A stretch of DNA of 64,000 nucleotides from Marsupella aquatica (lineage: Eukaryota; Marchantiophyta): the NCBI GenBank assembly GCA_973895155.1, contig OZ316894.1, positions 13,702,001-13,766,000 on the forward strand. Direction: 5' to 3'. Positions 14,313 through 27,060 of the stretch are shown here, piece after piece. The translations under genes were made by a program, and so were the position numbers. Positions within the stretch are counted from its first letter, which is position 1, and each line of letters starts with the position of its first letter. The notes beneath the pieces are model-generated. The model ran no database searches, was not told the DNA's origin, and saw only the letters and a list, made by a program, of their open reading frames with translations.

Positions 14313-16735
14313 CTGCTACTTATGGCAGTAAAGTTTAATCTGGCTCACTTATCAGGAACTTGAGCTTAGCTTTACAGGGACGAGTTGGAATTTTTTGCCC
14401 TCTTAATTTGTGTAACTGCGAATCTCGGTGTTTATTTGTGATATTGGGATCTCTTGCTCAAGTAAGTTGGGTGGGATTTTCTTGGAGCTGGGCGTGTTCC
14501 GACCTCTTTTTTTGCAAGCTCATTTGTTTCTATTCGAATGCGTTCCGTACACTTGGGTATTTTGTGTGGCTAGTTCTTCAAGGATACAGTGATAACTGGA
14601 GGAGAGCTTACTGCAATTATGATTTTATGAGGACGGTGTAAGTAAAGCACAGTCTTTGGAGACACTATGGCATACGTCCAAGGAAGACCATATGGTCATC
14701 TTGGGAGACGATATGGCCGTATGTCCCTTCCAACTCCTACTAAGAGCAATTGGACGACTGGACAGATGGAAGGGTTGAATTTAACGAAAAGAGACTACTT
14801 CAATAAAGAAGGTAAAAAAATACACATGTAAAGAGAAGTTCACGAAGGACCACAAAGAAACAAATTAATAAGTCTCATTTAAATAAATACCGACAAGCCC
14901 CACAAAATGTAAAAAAACGATAAACACTTCCATAGTCGTGACTATGTATGTCTATGAATTGTCAATGTACTTGTGCAGGCCAAGATGAGAAGCACTAGCG
15001 CCTACCCTTGTTTCTTTTTGTATTTTGGGCACGGCCGTGTATGGGTGATTACCGTTGTACTTGACTTATATATCACAAAGTGACCCATAGATCTATGAAG
15101 TGTGAATAAGCCACTACAATTTCATTTTCAAACCCTCTTTGTTTCATTTGCAAGCCCCTTCACCTGGTAACAAATGTGTGTAAATCTCTGGTGCCCACAG
15201 AGCTAGGAGAAGCCACTCGCACTTTTGAAAAGCTCTTTGCATCACTTGCGAGCCCCTCATCTGGTAGCATATGTGCGAAATTTCTGGGCCCCGCTGAGAA
15301 AGGTCTATGCTAAGCATCCCATGTACTGACCTGATTATTTTTGTGTCGTGCACCTCCATGGTTTCACCTCTGGTATCACACTGGCCATCCATTTCTCTTG
15401 GTGTTGGAGAGAATATTTCTGCTGCCTGAGTTGGGGAGCCATGCCACCATAAACTAGAGAATGTTCAATGTTATGCTTCATGTAGTACCCAGGGTGGTAT
15501 CGATAATGTCCCCAACACTGAGCTCTCCAAAGCTTCTCTTCATGTTACAAGATTGAGGTATTCGCAGCTAATACCCAAGGAACCAGAGTGACAAGCTTGC
15601 AAAGCTTGCACATAGAGTTATCTTACTCTTCTTCATGTAGTACCCATTGTGGTATCGGTAATATTCCATCAGTAAAAAGTTGAATCTCCACGTTCAGTCT
15701 ATTCGTCAGTGGCCAGAAACAAACGTTTTGCCAAACTCTTCTCACAAAAATCCTGAGAATGCGACATTAAATCAGGTTAGAAAGGTACTTAGGCAAGAAG
15801 TAAAATTGGGTCTTTCGATCTTCTGTTTGCTACCTGGTGCAGTTGGCCACCTCTTCAGCTGTGGGAAAGGGGCTCTTGGATTTGCTGGTATGGTATTGCT
15901 GGAATTGGACCCTTCAGGTTTGTTGGCCTAATTACATACATGATGTCGAACACTAGGGACAGTTATACCAAGAGCCCCCACAGCCACCATTAGAACTTGA
16001 CTGAAGTTATGTCAACGGTCCTAGCAATTCAACCCTTGGGGAGGCACAGGAACAGATAGAGCTCGGACACTTTCTTCTTTCAGGAAGCTATCATTAACAC
16101 AACGGCGACAAAACGAAGCGCTGGATATCTGTAGCAGCCCTCAGTCAAACTGGTAACTGGACAGAAGCTTTCATCTCATCATGGTAACCCAGGATAAGAC
16201 TGGAAGGCTTGATCTCTACCAACAAGGGTACATCAGAATCTCACGCGGTCAAGAACATGGGATAACAAGACAATCACACAAGATTCCTTCTTGATGTCAC
16301 CAGACTCCATCGCTAGAAGTGTAGATCCAAGGACAGTCATATGTAGGTAGTTGATGCTAGCTTATAGCATTAAAAACATAACTTCTGCGGTAAGATGAAG
16401 AAAAATGTACGAGTCACATCATCAATTGCTTTCTTTGCGAACCCATTCACGACAACAATTATCTGTTGCCGAATGACTGCAAATTGCAACCTCCTCAGGT
16501 TTGGACGTAGTGTGTCAGTCATGTAAAGTTGTACAACACTCACAGATCATTATCCACGACGCATTACCAACTCAGAATTATCGTTCCAGCAACTCAAAAT
16601 CTTGTGGTTGCATGATTTCCTCTACATAAAAGATGTATTTATCCCGAAAATGTGGACTGGCCTCAATTTGACTCCAGTTTAAAAAAATTGTTACCGTCCA
16701 AAGTGTCACCATGGCATGAAATACTCGAGACGTCT
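14313..16735. other. Intergenic region between PRMT1 and the Hel2-type gene
   Basis: This 2.4 kb gap between the PRMT1 stop and the convergent Hel2-type stop has no recognisable gene. It contains a perfect 12-base palindrome GACCATATGGTC (14686-14697) and a diverged direct repeat of about 60 bases (15135-15196 and 15233-15292). Both 3' UTRs must lie here, but no boundary can be set. Confidence 0.45.
15135..15292. repeat. Diverged direct repeat, two ~60-bp units
   Basis: The two units begin CTCTTTG and share the order TTGC(A/G)AGCCCC, CTGGTA, ATGTG, TCT(G)GGGCCC-like blocks with an offset of about 98 bases. Internal divergence suggests an old local duplication. No function is visible. Confidence 0.4.
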
Positions 16736-19700
16736 TTACCTCCCTCTATTCCATGCTTCACTAATAATGGCATCTCTTTGGGCTAACGAGACAAGCCGCT
16801 GGCCTCCACCATTGTTCCAAACCCCACGACCTTGCGGTCTGCTAGAGTTATTACTCTCAGTCTCCACCTCAGTCCGGCCCCACGGATTGGAAGATGTAGA
16901 ATCCAACAGTGCTGAGGCTGAGCCGTCACCTAGGCGAACTCTTTGAAATTTAGGTGTCTTTTTTTTCTTCCTATCACTCCCAACCGAAGAGTCCGCTCCA
17001 CTTCTTCCCTCTTCACCGGGCTTAGTCGTCCCACACGCAGCACAAAGTAAGGAGCCTGCAGTGTTGACAAGTGTACAAAGTCCACAAGGCCATCCTCCTC
17101 CCAACATTGCCGAAGGCTTGTGAGAGACAAGAGTATGTGGAGACTCTGGAAGAAGGGGTGGAAAGGACCTCACCAGAACCTGTGGCGTACGGTCTCTGGC
17201 AGCAGCAAGCTCATTTAATAGAGTTCCCTCCGCGCTCGGTATCACATCAACACGAACACCAGATGAACTACCATCGGTAGCTGTAATCTTGAACTTCCCC
17301 TTTTGTCTTCGATAGCCATCAGTTGACAAGACTTCAACTAAACCATCATCCGCGTCTGCTCTGGAGGAAGTCCCTAAACTGACTTTAGATCTGGCACTGA
17401 AATCTGAGGAACTGCTTCCTGAGTCGGAACTAGAGCCTTTGACAGCTTGAGCCACAGCGAGGGAAGAAGAGCTCGAAAATGCTCCAGCCAAACCAGGAAG
17501 TAGACTTCTAGGGTCAACGACATTATTGGTGAGCTGTGCAGCATGTAAACCCAACAATTCTTTCCCCTTCCTTGGATCCGGACAAAGTCTGGCAAGCTCT
17601 GGGACGACGTAAGAAAGGCCAAGACGCGCAATGTGGACGTAGTAGTCTTTGGAATTCATTTCCCCTTTCCTGAACAAGGAAGAGACATCCTTAAAGTCTG
17701 CAAAGCGCTGCTCATTGCCTTCCAAACCTGCACGGATGCGCTCTACCAAAGCTTTATTTGCTGCACGAATGTCCTCGAGACTTAAATTGACAAGTTGGTT
17801 GCTTTGTTGTTTCCCTACAACCCCCATTTCTCTCGATGGTATCCCATTTCTGAAGTTTGAAGACTGCCCGACAGTTTCAAATTGGATGGCAACCGGCGAC
17901 GCCTGTATCGTACTGACAGAATTTCTTGAATGGGCTGGTCCGACAATGTCATTCCGACTTGTACTGCTCAAACTGTGATGACTTTGGGCTGTCTGAAACT
18001 CCTGTGAGCGACCTGGGGATGATCGGTTGTCAGAAGCATTCAAGACCCGTATTCCGGCCCTTGCACTCGTACCAGATACATTTCCACCAAGCAGAGCTGC
18101 CATTGATGCTGGACCCTGATTTTTCAGCTTTGCTCGGCGTCGAGCACTTTTGGAAGTTCCTGGTAGAGGTGGGAATGCTGCATCACCAAGTGCTGAGGGT
18201 CCCGCGCCCCACACAGCAGCAAGATATCGAGAAGGCTCAATGTCAGTATCACCTTGAACTTGAGATGAAACCCCCTCAAGATGATCAATATTAGAGATCT
18301 CAACAGCACTATGAGTATCCACCATTACAGCTTCATGAGTGTTGGGAGATATGACTAGCGATTCTCGAACAGCATTTTCAAGATTTGCTGATTCGACACT
18401 GGCAAGAACAGCTGCACCAAGTTGGTCGTTTCTTGCATTCGATGCGTACGGATGACCACCTCGACCCCTGCCACCTCGTCGAGAGGAGTAGCTACCACTA
18501 TTATCATCTGAAGAGTCTTGTCCAGGTCGGCGGTAATGAAAACTGACCGGTATCTACAAAAATTGATGAGAACGAGGACACAGTTACTACCTACCCATCT
18601 CATAACAACAACCAGAGTCACTCTAGACAAAAAAAATGGGAAGAGTGGAAAAAACAGTTAATCATCGCTTTCATTGTCCCGTTCCAACTGTTCGACGTGA
18701 ATTGAGGATTCGAGTACCTACCTTGCAGGCATTCACACGCATCAGAAAGGGGAACCATGATAAATCTTTCAACCTATCTAGCAATCAAACTCATAACAAA
18801 GCCAGGTCCTAGCTGTATTACATCTCGAAATCAGGGGAATAGTGTTTTCTGATATTTTCTCATCAACGATTTCGAAAAGTCTTTTGACCTTTCATCCACA
18901 GAAACTAAGCACAGATGACCTGCACGGGCAATGATGAGAACGAAGGACTGTAAGCTGCTTTAAAGAAACCACAACAGACCTGTAAGGCAGCATTTCTCTG
19001 TGAACGTGACATGTGTCCACCATGTGTAGTTGCATTGTGTCTCTGGAAGTATCATTTGGCAGACAGAAAGGAGGCCGTTAACTTCTTGGCATGAAGCAGA
19101 ACACATGGGACCCAACTCTTCTAATCTCATTAATTTTGAACAAACATCGGACCAACACTGCAAAGAAATTAATTTACAGACGATTCACCCTTTAACAAAC
19201 ATTAGCATGTACGACAAGGTATAGGTTCGCAAGTAAACAGAACTCTTCTATCCAGTCTTGTTGTACAAGCTTTCAGTTGCTCAAAGCTCGAGGACGTTTC
19301 TAACGTTCGAAAGTATCACCAAACCATGGAAGTTAAATGTGTGACTGATTACAGAAACTACGCAGTTGCTTCCAGTCGGAGCCTTCGTGGCCTCAGAAAC
19401 TCCAAGCATGATCAGTCTATGTCTAGTCTTAAAGCGAGTCATTCAATGTTTCGTCCTAGAACTTCTTTTCTGGGAACTGGGTGAAAAGACTTCCTACCTT
19501 CAGCTCTGCTTCACTGGGAAAGACGACAAACTTCTTCGCAAGACACTCAGGGTTCTCACAGAGTAAATGCTCTTGTCGAAAATGGGCCTGCAAACGACCT
19601 GCCTTATTAAAACCAAATACGAGTAAGCTTGCAGAAAGAAACCTTACCGCTCTCGAGCTGAAATTTGTACGGGAAGAAGTCAAGCTATCAGTTGAAGGCT

Positions 19701-22700
19701 CTTTCAGAGGCCTATCTTCGTTGAGAAAGTTAGACGATTAGGACTTCCAAAAGTTTACAAAAGAACACTCCATTGTTATGCAAGCGAAAACAAGGACCTA
19801 CGTTAATTTACATCTCCCTCTGAAAATTAGACATCGTGCCGATAGTGTCAATTGTGCAGATGTGAACTTCATACGAAATTGGATCAAATAGAGTACTTTT
19901 ACAGTTCCTCTTACTATGAAAAATGAAACAAGTGTGAAAATGCAAGTGAAGATAAACACCAACTTAATATTACTTCGGCAAATGGGTTTTGGAAAGACTC
20001 CAGTTTTGAACTAATTGTGAAGCTCAAGAAAACCTTGTTTGCGAACAAGAATTCTACATAATCTCGGTTTAATGAAATCTAGTTAATAAAGAATACTGGA
20101 AAGATCATGCACACAACCATCAAACAATTATCCCGAATTTGTAGTCAAATTCACTTCCAGAAGACCCTGAGTATCACCTCTAGATCATCATAATTCCGAT
20201 AATATTCGTAGTGGCCTGGCCTAGCTCTACAGAACCACATAAAAGATGAGGGTTAGTAGACCACACAGGTAGTTATTAAGCCACTAATGAATAATATTAC
20301 GAGAAAATACATTACTCACCAAAATAGAAACCCTGCAACAGAAGCAGATTTCAATTCCCCAAACAGTTAGCAAAGGTGTGTGTTGGGAGCAGACAACTGT
20401 CCCACAATAAAATGACAATCTCAAGCTTCAAGTTTATCAACATTTATTCGAGGGAGCACTTTGAATGGCGTTCATGCTTTAATTAAGTCACCGTGGTAAA
20501 ATTCATACTTACACCATTTCTGGTGAGTATTCCCACTATATGGGTGAGTCTTCCTCTTGTATGTTTCTAGATCAATCACTCGGTCTAGGGAATCTGTTAG
20601 AAATACAGTTTCATGGTCAGCTTGTGGAGTGACAGCTATATTGTTTATACGAATGAAGGATTACTCATGTCGAAACGGATGATAGGCTCCGAGGCAAAAC
20701 GTTCAGGAAATAAGGTGGTGCTGAGCATAGCTGCCGCGGTATTAGTTTGACGTGAAACATTATGTGGGGCGAAGCTAACACCTAGTATATGTGGGTTGAT
20801 CATGGAACTCAGATGCTAACTCTAATAAAGTGGCTCTAACTTTAATCACCAGAGATCTGGGCCTGGATGAAACCTTGTTGTCTGACAAAAGATTTGTCCG
20901 ACTTGGGTGATAGCCTTTACTTAAACCGCACTCCAGACAAAAATTGATGAGCATCGATATGAGGATCGGAATAGCTGTGGGGAATAGATGTTTTGCATCT
21001 TTTCAACAGCTTGATCCCATTTGTTGGTAACCTAACTGCCTCGTGACTCTTATATTCTTCTAGTGCAGATTCCTATCACTAGTCCAAATATCTTCTTAGG
21101 TCCGCAACATTTTGTTTTTCGTTAGGCCTAATTTCTCGACGAACTAAATCTTTCAAAAACGATCATCAATCCTGCTACTGTTTTGAAATTAAAATTTGAT
21201 TCTTGTGTATATTTTAAATTTATTCGCTCGATGCTTTTGTCTAGACAAATTGAAGGTCACCACAGTCCAAACTGCAGGACTGGAAATTGACTGACAAGAC
21301 GTTGTCGAGTTCGATCCCCTGGTTGGAGTTATTCAGACCCGTTTATCAGTTTCTTCCATCCAAGGACTATGGATGAAGGCTACAAATCGGAATGCACAAA
21401 GAGCTGTGTCGCCTACCCATGTCCACTAAGTTCTAGGATTCCTAAACAGCCCTTGCTAAAGGACGGGAATCAAGAAACTACGACCAACGAGGAATTATAA
21501 TACATCCCTGACTACTAACTGTAGAGAAATAAGGCATATTATACAGAGAGACGGATTTATCGCCCATTAAATCGTCAACTAAAAAATGTGAAAGCAAATA
21601 TACTCTGCAGTGAACTACATGTGTTTAGCCTTCACTAGAAAAAACTAACAGATTTGATAATCTTCTCCTTCGTCAATTGCTGTCTTAATCAAATAGCTAC
21701 CACAGAACTCTTAAATAATGAATTCGACAACTGTACATATTCTCTCTTCTTATTGTTCATTCCCTGAAATGCTACATGTTGCTTGCTGCAAGCTGCGAAC
21801 CCACGAGGCATTACAAGAGATATAGAGCCTTCTGTTCACTGCTTTCATTACTTTCCTGTTTTGATGGACTACAAGGTTACCCAAGCAATTCTTTTTGTTT
21901 CTATTCAACTGCCTCGATTCTTTTCACATTTGATCCCGTCAGGTGATGATGGATATCCATTCCAAACAAGAATCATACTTAGTTCCACTAAGTCAGGCAT
22001 TGCAAGGAGAGCAAAAATATCAGACACCTCTGGCATAAGGGCCAGACCCATACCTTTGACAAATGTGGCAGGTGTAATGCTCTTGTGACATGTGCTGGTA
22101 GAGCTCATTATCTCCATAAAAAGGTTTTCGGCAGAAATCACACATTGGATGTCCAGCAAATCCCCCTCGTTCCTCTTCATTTCCATCAACTTCTGAGTCT
22201 CCCCTTCGAGAATGTTGATCCAGCTGGGACTTGGAATATAACTTCTGTTCACATATAAATACCTGTACAAGTAAAACCATGCACCCGTCAACCAGACTAA
22301 CTTCGGTAATTTGGATTGAACTAAATTGCCCAGAAAACTCGGAGAGATCAGTTGCATGACAAATATGGATGTAATGATGAATTAATTTGAAGTTAAAGGA
22401 TCGTCACCTTCCTGCCTTCTAAGCACAATTCACACATGAAGACTTTGTGCACAGTGGACTGATGGCGCCGTAATGTGTCTATATTCTTAAATGTATATCC
22501 TCTCTTCATCATACCCTTGGCCACCGGTTCTCTTTCCACAGCCTTTTCACAGATGCTACAATACAGCCTACACATAGCTTTTATGATTTTGAAGGGCTCC
22601 TCATCATCAAAGTATGCTTCCACAACATTGTCATAACATAAATTCCCCTGCCCCGAGCTGTGATTGTGAATTAGCAATGATTTCCAGTCTGTAACAACCC

Positions 22701-23330
22701 TTGTGTAGTCACCTAAAGCCTGCAGTTTTCAATTGCAAGTTACTCTTAGTTAGATGCACTGGACAGAAAACTACATTGACTAGTACTCCTGAGAAAGACA
22801 TTCTGCCATAGACTTATTGCGCCTCTTCGCATCTAACAGCTTGAGGAGACTGCCAAGACAGAATTCAGGACAGGGCCTAGTTCTGGACATTTGAGTTGCG
22901 AAGCCATAGTAACCAACAGCTCATAACTGTGTCAGGTAACAACGGCAGAGACCATCTAGTAAATATAGCCTCGAGATCTAATATATGGAAGAAAAGCATT
23001 GCATGGTAATCAGCAATCTGCTCAATTTGGCTTGAAGAAGCCACGGTAGTGCCCCATCCTGAATCATTCCGCTACTCCAGTATCAAATTTCCTCTTGCAG
23101 CAACAAAACAAAAACGCCGGAGAGAAAACAGACTAAAGCTCTGACCTAGCGTAGGAACAAACCTTTGTAACATACACAGTTGGACAAAGTTGCTTGCAAA
23201 TGCAACAATTCTTATCATTGAGGACAAAGCGCAGCCGTGCAATGCATCTAAAGCACACTTCACGGTGACCACAAGGCCCATAGCCAATCCACTCCAAGGG
23301 CTCGGCGCAGACAGCACAGCAGTCTTCCAT
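16736..23330 (-). CDS. HEL2: RING/C2H2 zinc-finger E3 ubiquitin ligase, ZNF598/Hel2 family
   Basis: Seven exons read in order 23330-23163, 22719-22408, 22262-22054, 20226-20178, 19587-19498, 19042-18980 and 18553-16736, giving 902 aa with all phases closing. ZNF598/Hel2 recognises collided ribosomes and ubiquitinates small-subunit proteins to start ribosome quality control. An N-terminal RING-HC has C5, C8, C20, H22, C26, C29, C42 and C45. Family-typical C2H2 segments follow (about residues 110-275), including CDFCRKPFYGDNELYQHMSQ, HYEYYRNYDDLE and CLAKKFVVFPSE, then RHNATTHGG. The large last exon is a low-complexity tail. Near its end (about 785-806) a W-x-C-x2-C-x3-N-x6-C-x2-C pattern matches a RanBP2-type zinc finger. 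Start chosen at 23330 because the RING begins three residues later and no ATG lies in frame just upstream. Identity is firm; substrates are inferred from the family. Confidence 0.93.
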
Positions 23331-23611
23331 GATTTGGAACAAATTACTTTCAAAAAGGTCTGGATAATCACGTCAGCTTTATATCTGCAACAACATTTTA
23401 AATCTGACCAAAACACGTTAGAACGCATTTCTTGTAAACTAGAAAACAAATTTCCTAGGCCAACGGACTATCAAATTTTTGTCAAAGGATACACATAAAC
23501 TCCACTGCCCAAAGCTGAGCAATGGCAGTAACGTAGGAGTAAACTTTTCCCATTCTCATTAACAAACGAACAATTTCAATTACAATAATGTTCCTCTCCG
23601 AGCTCAGACAC

Positions 23612-23648
23612 ATGACCAGTCTGTGACTGATGACCAGTCTGTGACTGA
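23612..23648. repeat. 19-bp tandem duplication
   Basis: The unit TGACCAGTCTGTGACTGA occurs twice in direct succession and a truncated third start (TGACC) follows. The two copies are identical, which points to a recent slippage event. Confidence 0.7.
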
Positions 23649-24398
23649 TGACCGACAAGTCCCTTTAATGGAGAAAAAATATCATCGTCTGTTAGTGTCC
23701 TCTTCTCTATGCCCGAGGCTGTACATCCAGGTAATCTTCTCGCACTTCAAAATAAGCAGTATAAATCAAAATTAATATCCTAGTTTTGAGTTGGAGACCT
23801 AATGTCAATTGCGATTTCTCAAACATCTATTTCAGCAACTTCCTGCCGGCAGCAATGGTTAAGAATTTGGGTACCAACACTTAGGGATGACAGCCTACAC
23901 TCTAAAAACTGAGCATGCCGCACGAGCTTCAGTCCGCGGGGCAGGAATAAGAACCACTCCCGATTAAAACTCTAATTACAGGTCATACATCCTCATCTTG
24001 CTGCTTGCTTCAGAGATTCAGAAGGTAATTGCTCGACTTCCTATCGAGTTCTATTGCCTTGTAAACAATTCAACAAAAAATTCCCTGACCTCAAGGCTTC
24101 ACTCTCTTCAGTGAGAACTTCGAGTAAAACTATCGTCGATTGCATTTGCGGCAAAGCCAGGAAAATGAATCATAAAGTGAGTTTCTGTCTCTCTTGACAT
24201 GCTCCCATCCCTGAAAGATTTACTCTGTCGCATGAAGGGAGCTTCTGCAGCCTGGTGTCTAAAACAGAACTTGAAAGACGAGTATGTATAACTCGGGGCA
24301 GGATGAGAAACAGGCTACCGCTCATTTCTTTGCATTGTAAGTTCTTTTTTGTTGCAGCTCCCTTGACTTTTATGGTTCCGGAGGCATAATACATTACA

Positions 24399-24421
24399 TT
24401 ACCAATACCAATACCAATACC
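24399..24421. repeat. Short CCAATA microsatellite
   Basis: The hexamer ACCAAT is repeated about four times in a row. No role is suggested by position. Confidence 0.7.
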
Positions 24422-27060
24422 AAACACTTTCAGTTTAGCGCATCACTTGCCAGTGCCCCTTCTTAAAATACGCCCGGGGTTAAAGTGTGCAGCAATGTGA
24501 CACTGTCAAGCCTCCTTTTTCCCAGCACAATAATCCCAGGTGAAGAAGGCAAACGTTATGCTTTATCTCCACTTTGGCTCTTCTCGTAGCCCTCATATAG
24601 TTGAAGAGCTGTTCAACAGTCTTTCATTCTATTCCAGCTCCGTGGGACGTCTTTGTTCATATCATCCCTCAGCAGTCGAGACCTTTCCCATATATGAAGG
24701 TACCTACAGGTCTGCATTGTATGGGCCATTTCCCCTAAATTTTCAGAACTGTTCCGTCGTAATATCCTGATGACCTGTGTGGTCTGTCCCGAACCTGCGT
24801 TTGTGAGTGAATTGGCATTTACAGCGTATTTATTTTTTCCCTCATTTCTCTGGAGAGGGCTTTGCAGGGTGATATTCTGACAAACTCAGTGCAAAGAATA
24901 CAAGCCTTCAACAAGGACGAAGGGGACACTAAGATTAAAAGTTCCCCGACGTAGAAGTATGTAGTGTGCCAGGATATGGGTCCAAAGCAATATCAAACAC
25001 TACCGCGGGAATGGGTCAAAGGAGGCTGACCACAACATCTGAGACGACTAAGTTCAGAATTTTCAAAACCACAAGCAACAGCAATAACCTCGTCGTGACC
25101 TAAATCCTCTCTCACGAGAAAACTGTCTTATGTATGAAACAAAACCTACAAGTTTCGCATGCCTCAAATCCCCCTAAAATGCCTTTCCCACTTTCAATCT
25201 CATCCTGATTTGTACACTTTTGTCCGAATTAGAGGCAGTTCTAGCGTACCTTCCTAAAATCTCGAATTGTCCTCTCCCTGCTACCCAGCCGACCTTAAAT
25301 GAGTCTTGAGGTCACAGCACGGCCCCACAGCACAAGAAACCCGTGGGAGATCTGTATCGAACTCGGAACAATTTAGTAACCCGAACTTTTAGGTTCAATC
25401 CTCTTAAAATTGGAACCCGCCCAGTCTTCCCTCCCTGCCTGGTCCTGTTCCGTAACTCCGCAACGAAGTAGCTACACCCAAACCTGGATTCCTTGCAAAC
25501 CTTGTCGGCTCACTAATATTCCAGTTCGTTCCAATAATGAAGCTCTTATCTTCCGAACCTGTTCCTAGCTTCTAACACCGACCCACCCGAACACTGTCAA
25601 CTTCAGACGAGGGATCAGATTGAACAAGATAAAGAACCCGGTGCTCCTCTACCCACCTTAAAGTTACGTTCAGTTCTTAAAACACAAGCCCGCACGGATA
25701 CAGGCACCGGACCACAATCTCCTCTAACAATAACGGCACAGCTCTTCGATTCGCCAGTGAATTGCGCCCCTACAATCCTGCAACACAGCCAACAAGTCTA
25801 ACACTCAGAGTGAGACCATTTAAGCATCCCCGATCAACTTCACAAGAGGAAAGGAAGAACAGCAGCGTCCTTTACTTCACGTTACAACAAGATTTTCTCG
25901 GATCCCGTACACGTTCTGACCTTTCCAGATTCCGTACACCCGTAACAAGACCAGGCCTCATTAGAAACAACACATGTCGAAATAGTGTAGAACCAACCAA
26001 CTTAATAATCTCAAGTTAAAACTGCCAGGTCAAGCCCGCGACTGGCAAAAATAGACTGCCGTAGCTCACACCGCGGTAACCTTAGGAAGGAATTCAAAAC
26101 TGCTCGTATTTTCAGAACCAATAACGCGATCGTGTCTGCGACTTTGACAATCAAAAATGGACAGACCATCCTTCGACGTACATCCGGCCCACCCAAAATG
26201 ACCCGAGTGAACACCAGGAGAAGGCACCCACGAGATCTCACCTTTCCTCTAGCAAACTCTGCTGGCCGTATTCAGAGAGTAGGTTGTGAGGGAGACCAGG
26301 GCGATGGTCGCGACGGCCCCTGTGTCGATGCAATTAATCGTTGCCTGACTTGAAGAGTTCTACACTGACGACCAGCTCCTTCCGAGCTTCCTCTGTTCCC
26401 AGCTCCTTCCTCTGTTCCCTCGCGCACGTCGGCAATAATTCGACAAGTTTCTACACATCCCCTTCATTAAGCACGAGAGGCAATCTCGATGCACATTAAT
26501 TAATGCCACTAAGCTTACGCTAATGTACTTAGCAGGGCAACCGTGATGTTTCGGGCAGTTTAGGTTGCCACGTCGCCTGCCCCGACAGGGACACCCTGCC
26601 AAGCAAGCCCCTGTGCCTCCGATGGCCCAGTGCCCTCCAGCCCGCGCCTCATGGGCCACGGCCCTCAACCAGCCCGTTGCTGAGTGGTCCATCTGGGCAC
26701 CAATTCCACCCTGTCGCTTGGCCATTCCGTCGCCAACATCACACCAAAATACATCATTGGGCCTAGATGTACAGATTCAAAATGAAGGCGCGATGTGTGG
26801 CAAACTTCCTCTACATTTGCATGGTGTGTGCAACACTCGATCCAACCTGTCAGCTCAAAATTATGTTGTTTGCAATGGCACATGGTAAGTTGGTAAGGCA
26901 CATCAAAAACTGTTGGGATCCTTTGCACAAAGCGCCTAGTGCACTTTACCGCCAACAAACGGTACATTCCAGGCACAAGGATCAACTACTGCAGGGCCGA
27001 TGACTTGATCTGCAAGCAAGGATGCGGCTTTTTCCAATGAACAACAATGTTCAAGAACAA

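Larger units (their letters stand above)
23331..27060. other. Upstream of the Hel2-type gene, no gene recognised
   Basis: This region is 5' of the minus-strand Hel2-type gene and probably includes its 5' UTR and promoter. From about 24.9 to 26.4 kb it is rich in short open frames on both strands, but their composition is Pro/Arg/Ser-rich without domains. I take them as chance frames. Small repeats are present at 23612-23648 and 24399-24421. Confidence 0.4.

Noticed and set aside
21295-21335. B-box-like sequence (GAGTTCGATCCCC) suggesting a tRNA gene
   Set aside because: No A box or cloverleaf could be placed at the right distance, and it lies in an intron of the Hel2-type gene.
25700-26730. 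Several overlapping open frames of 70-120 residues on both strands
   Set aside because: They have Pro/Arg/Ser-rich composition, no motifs and no splice pattern; they are likely chance frames in GC-richer DNA.
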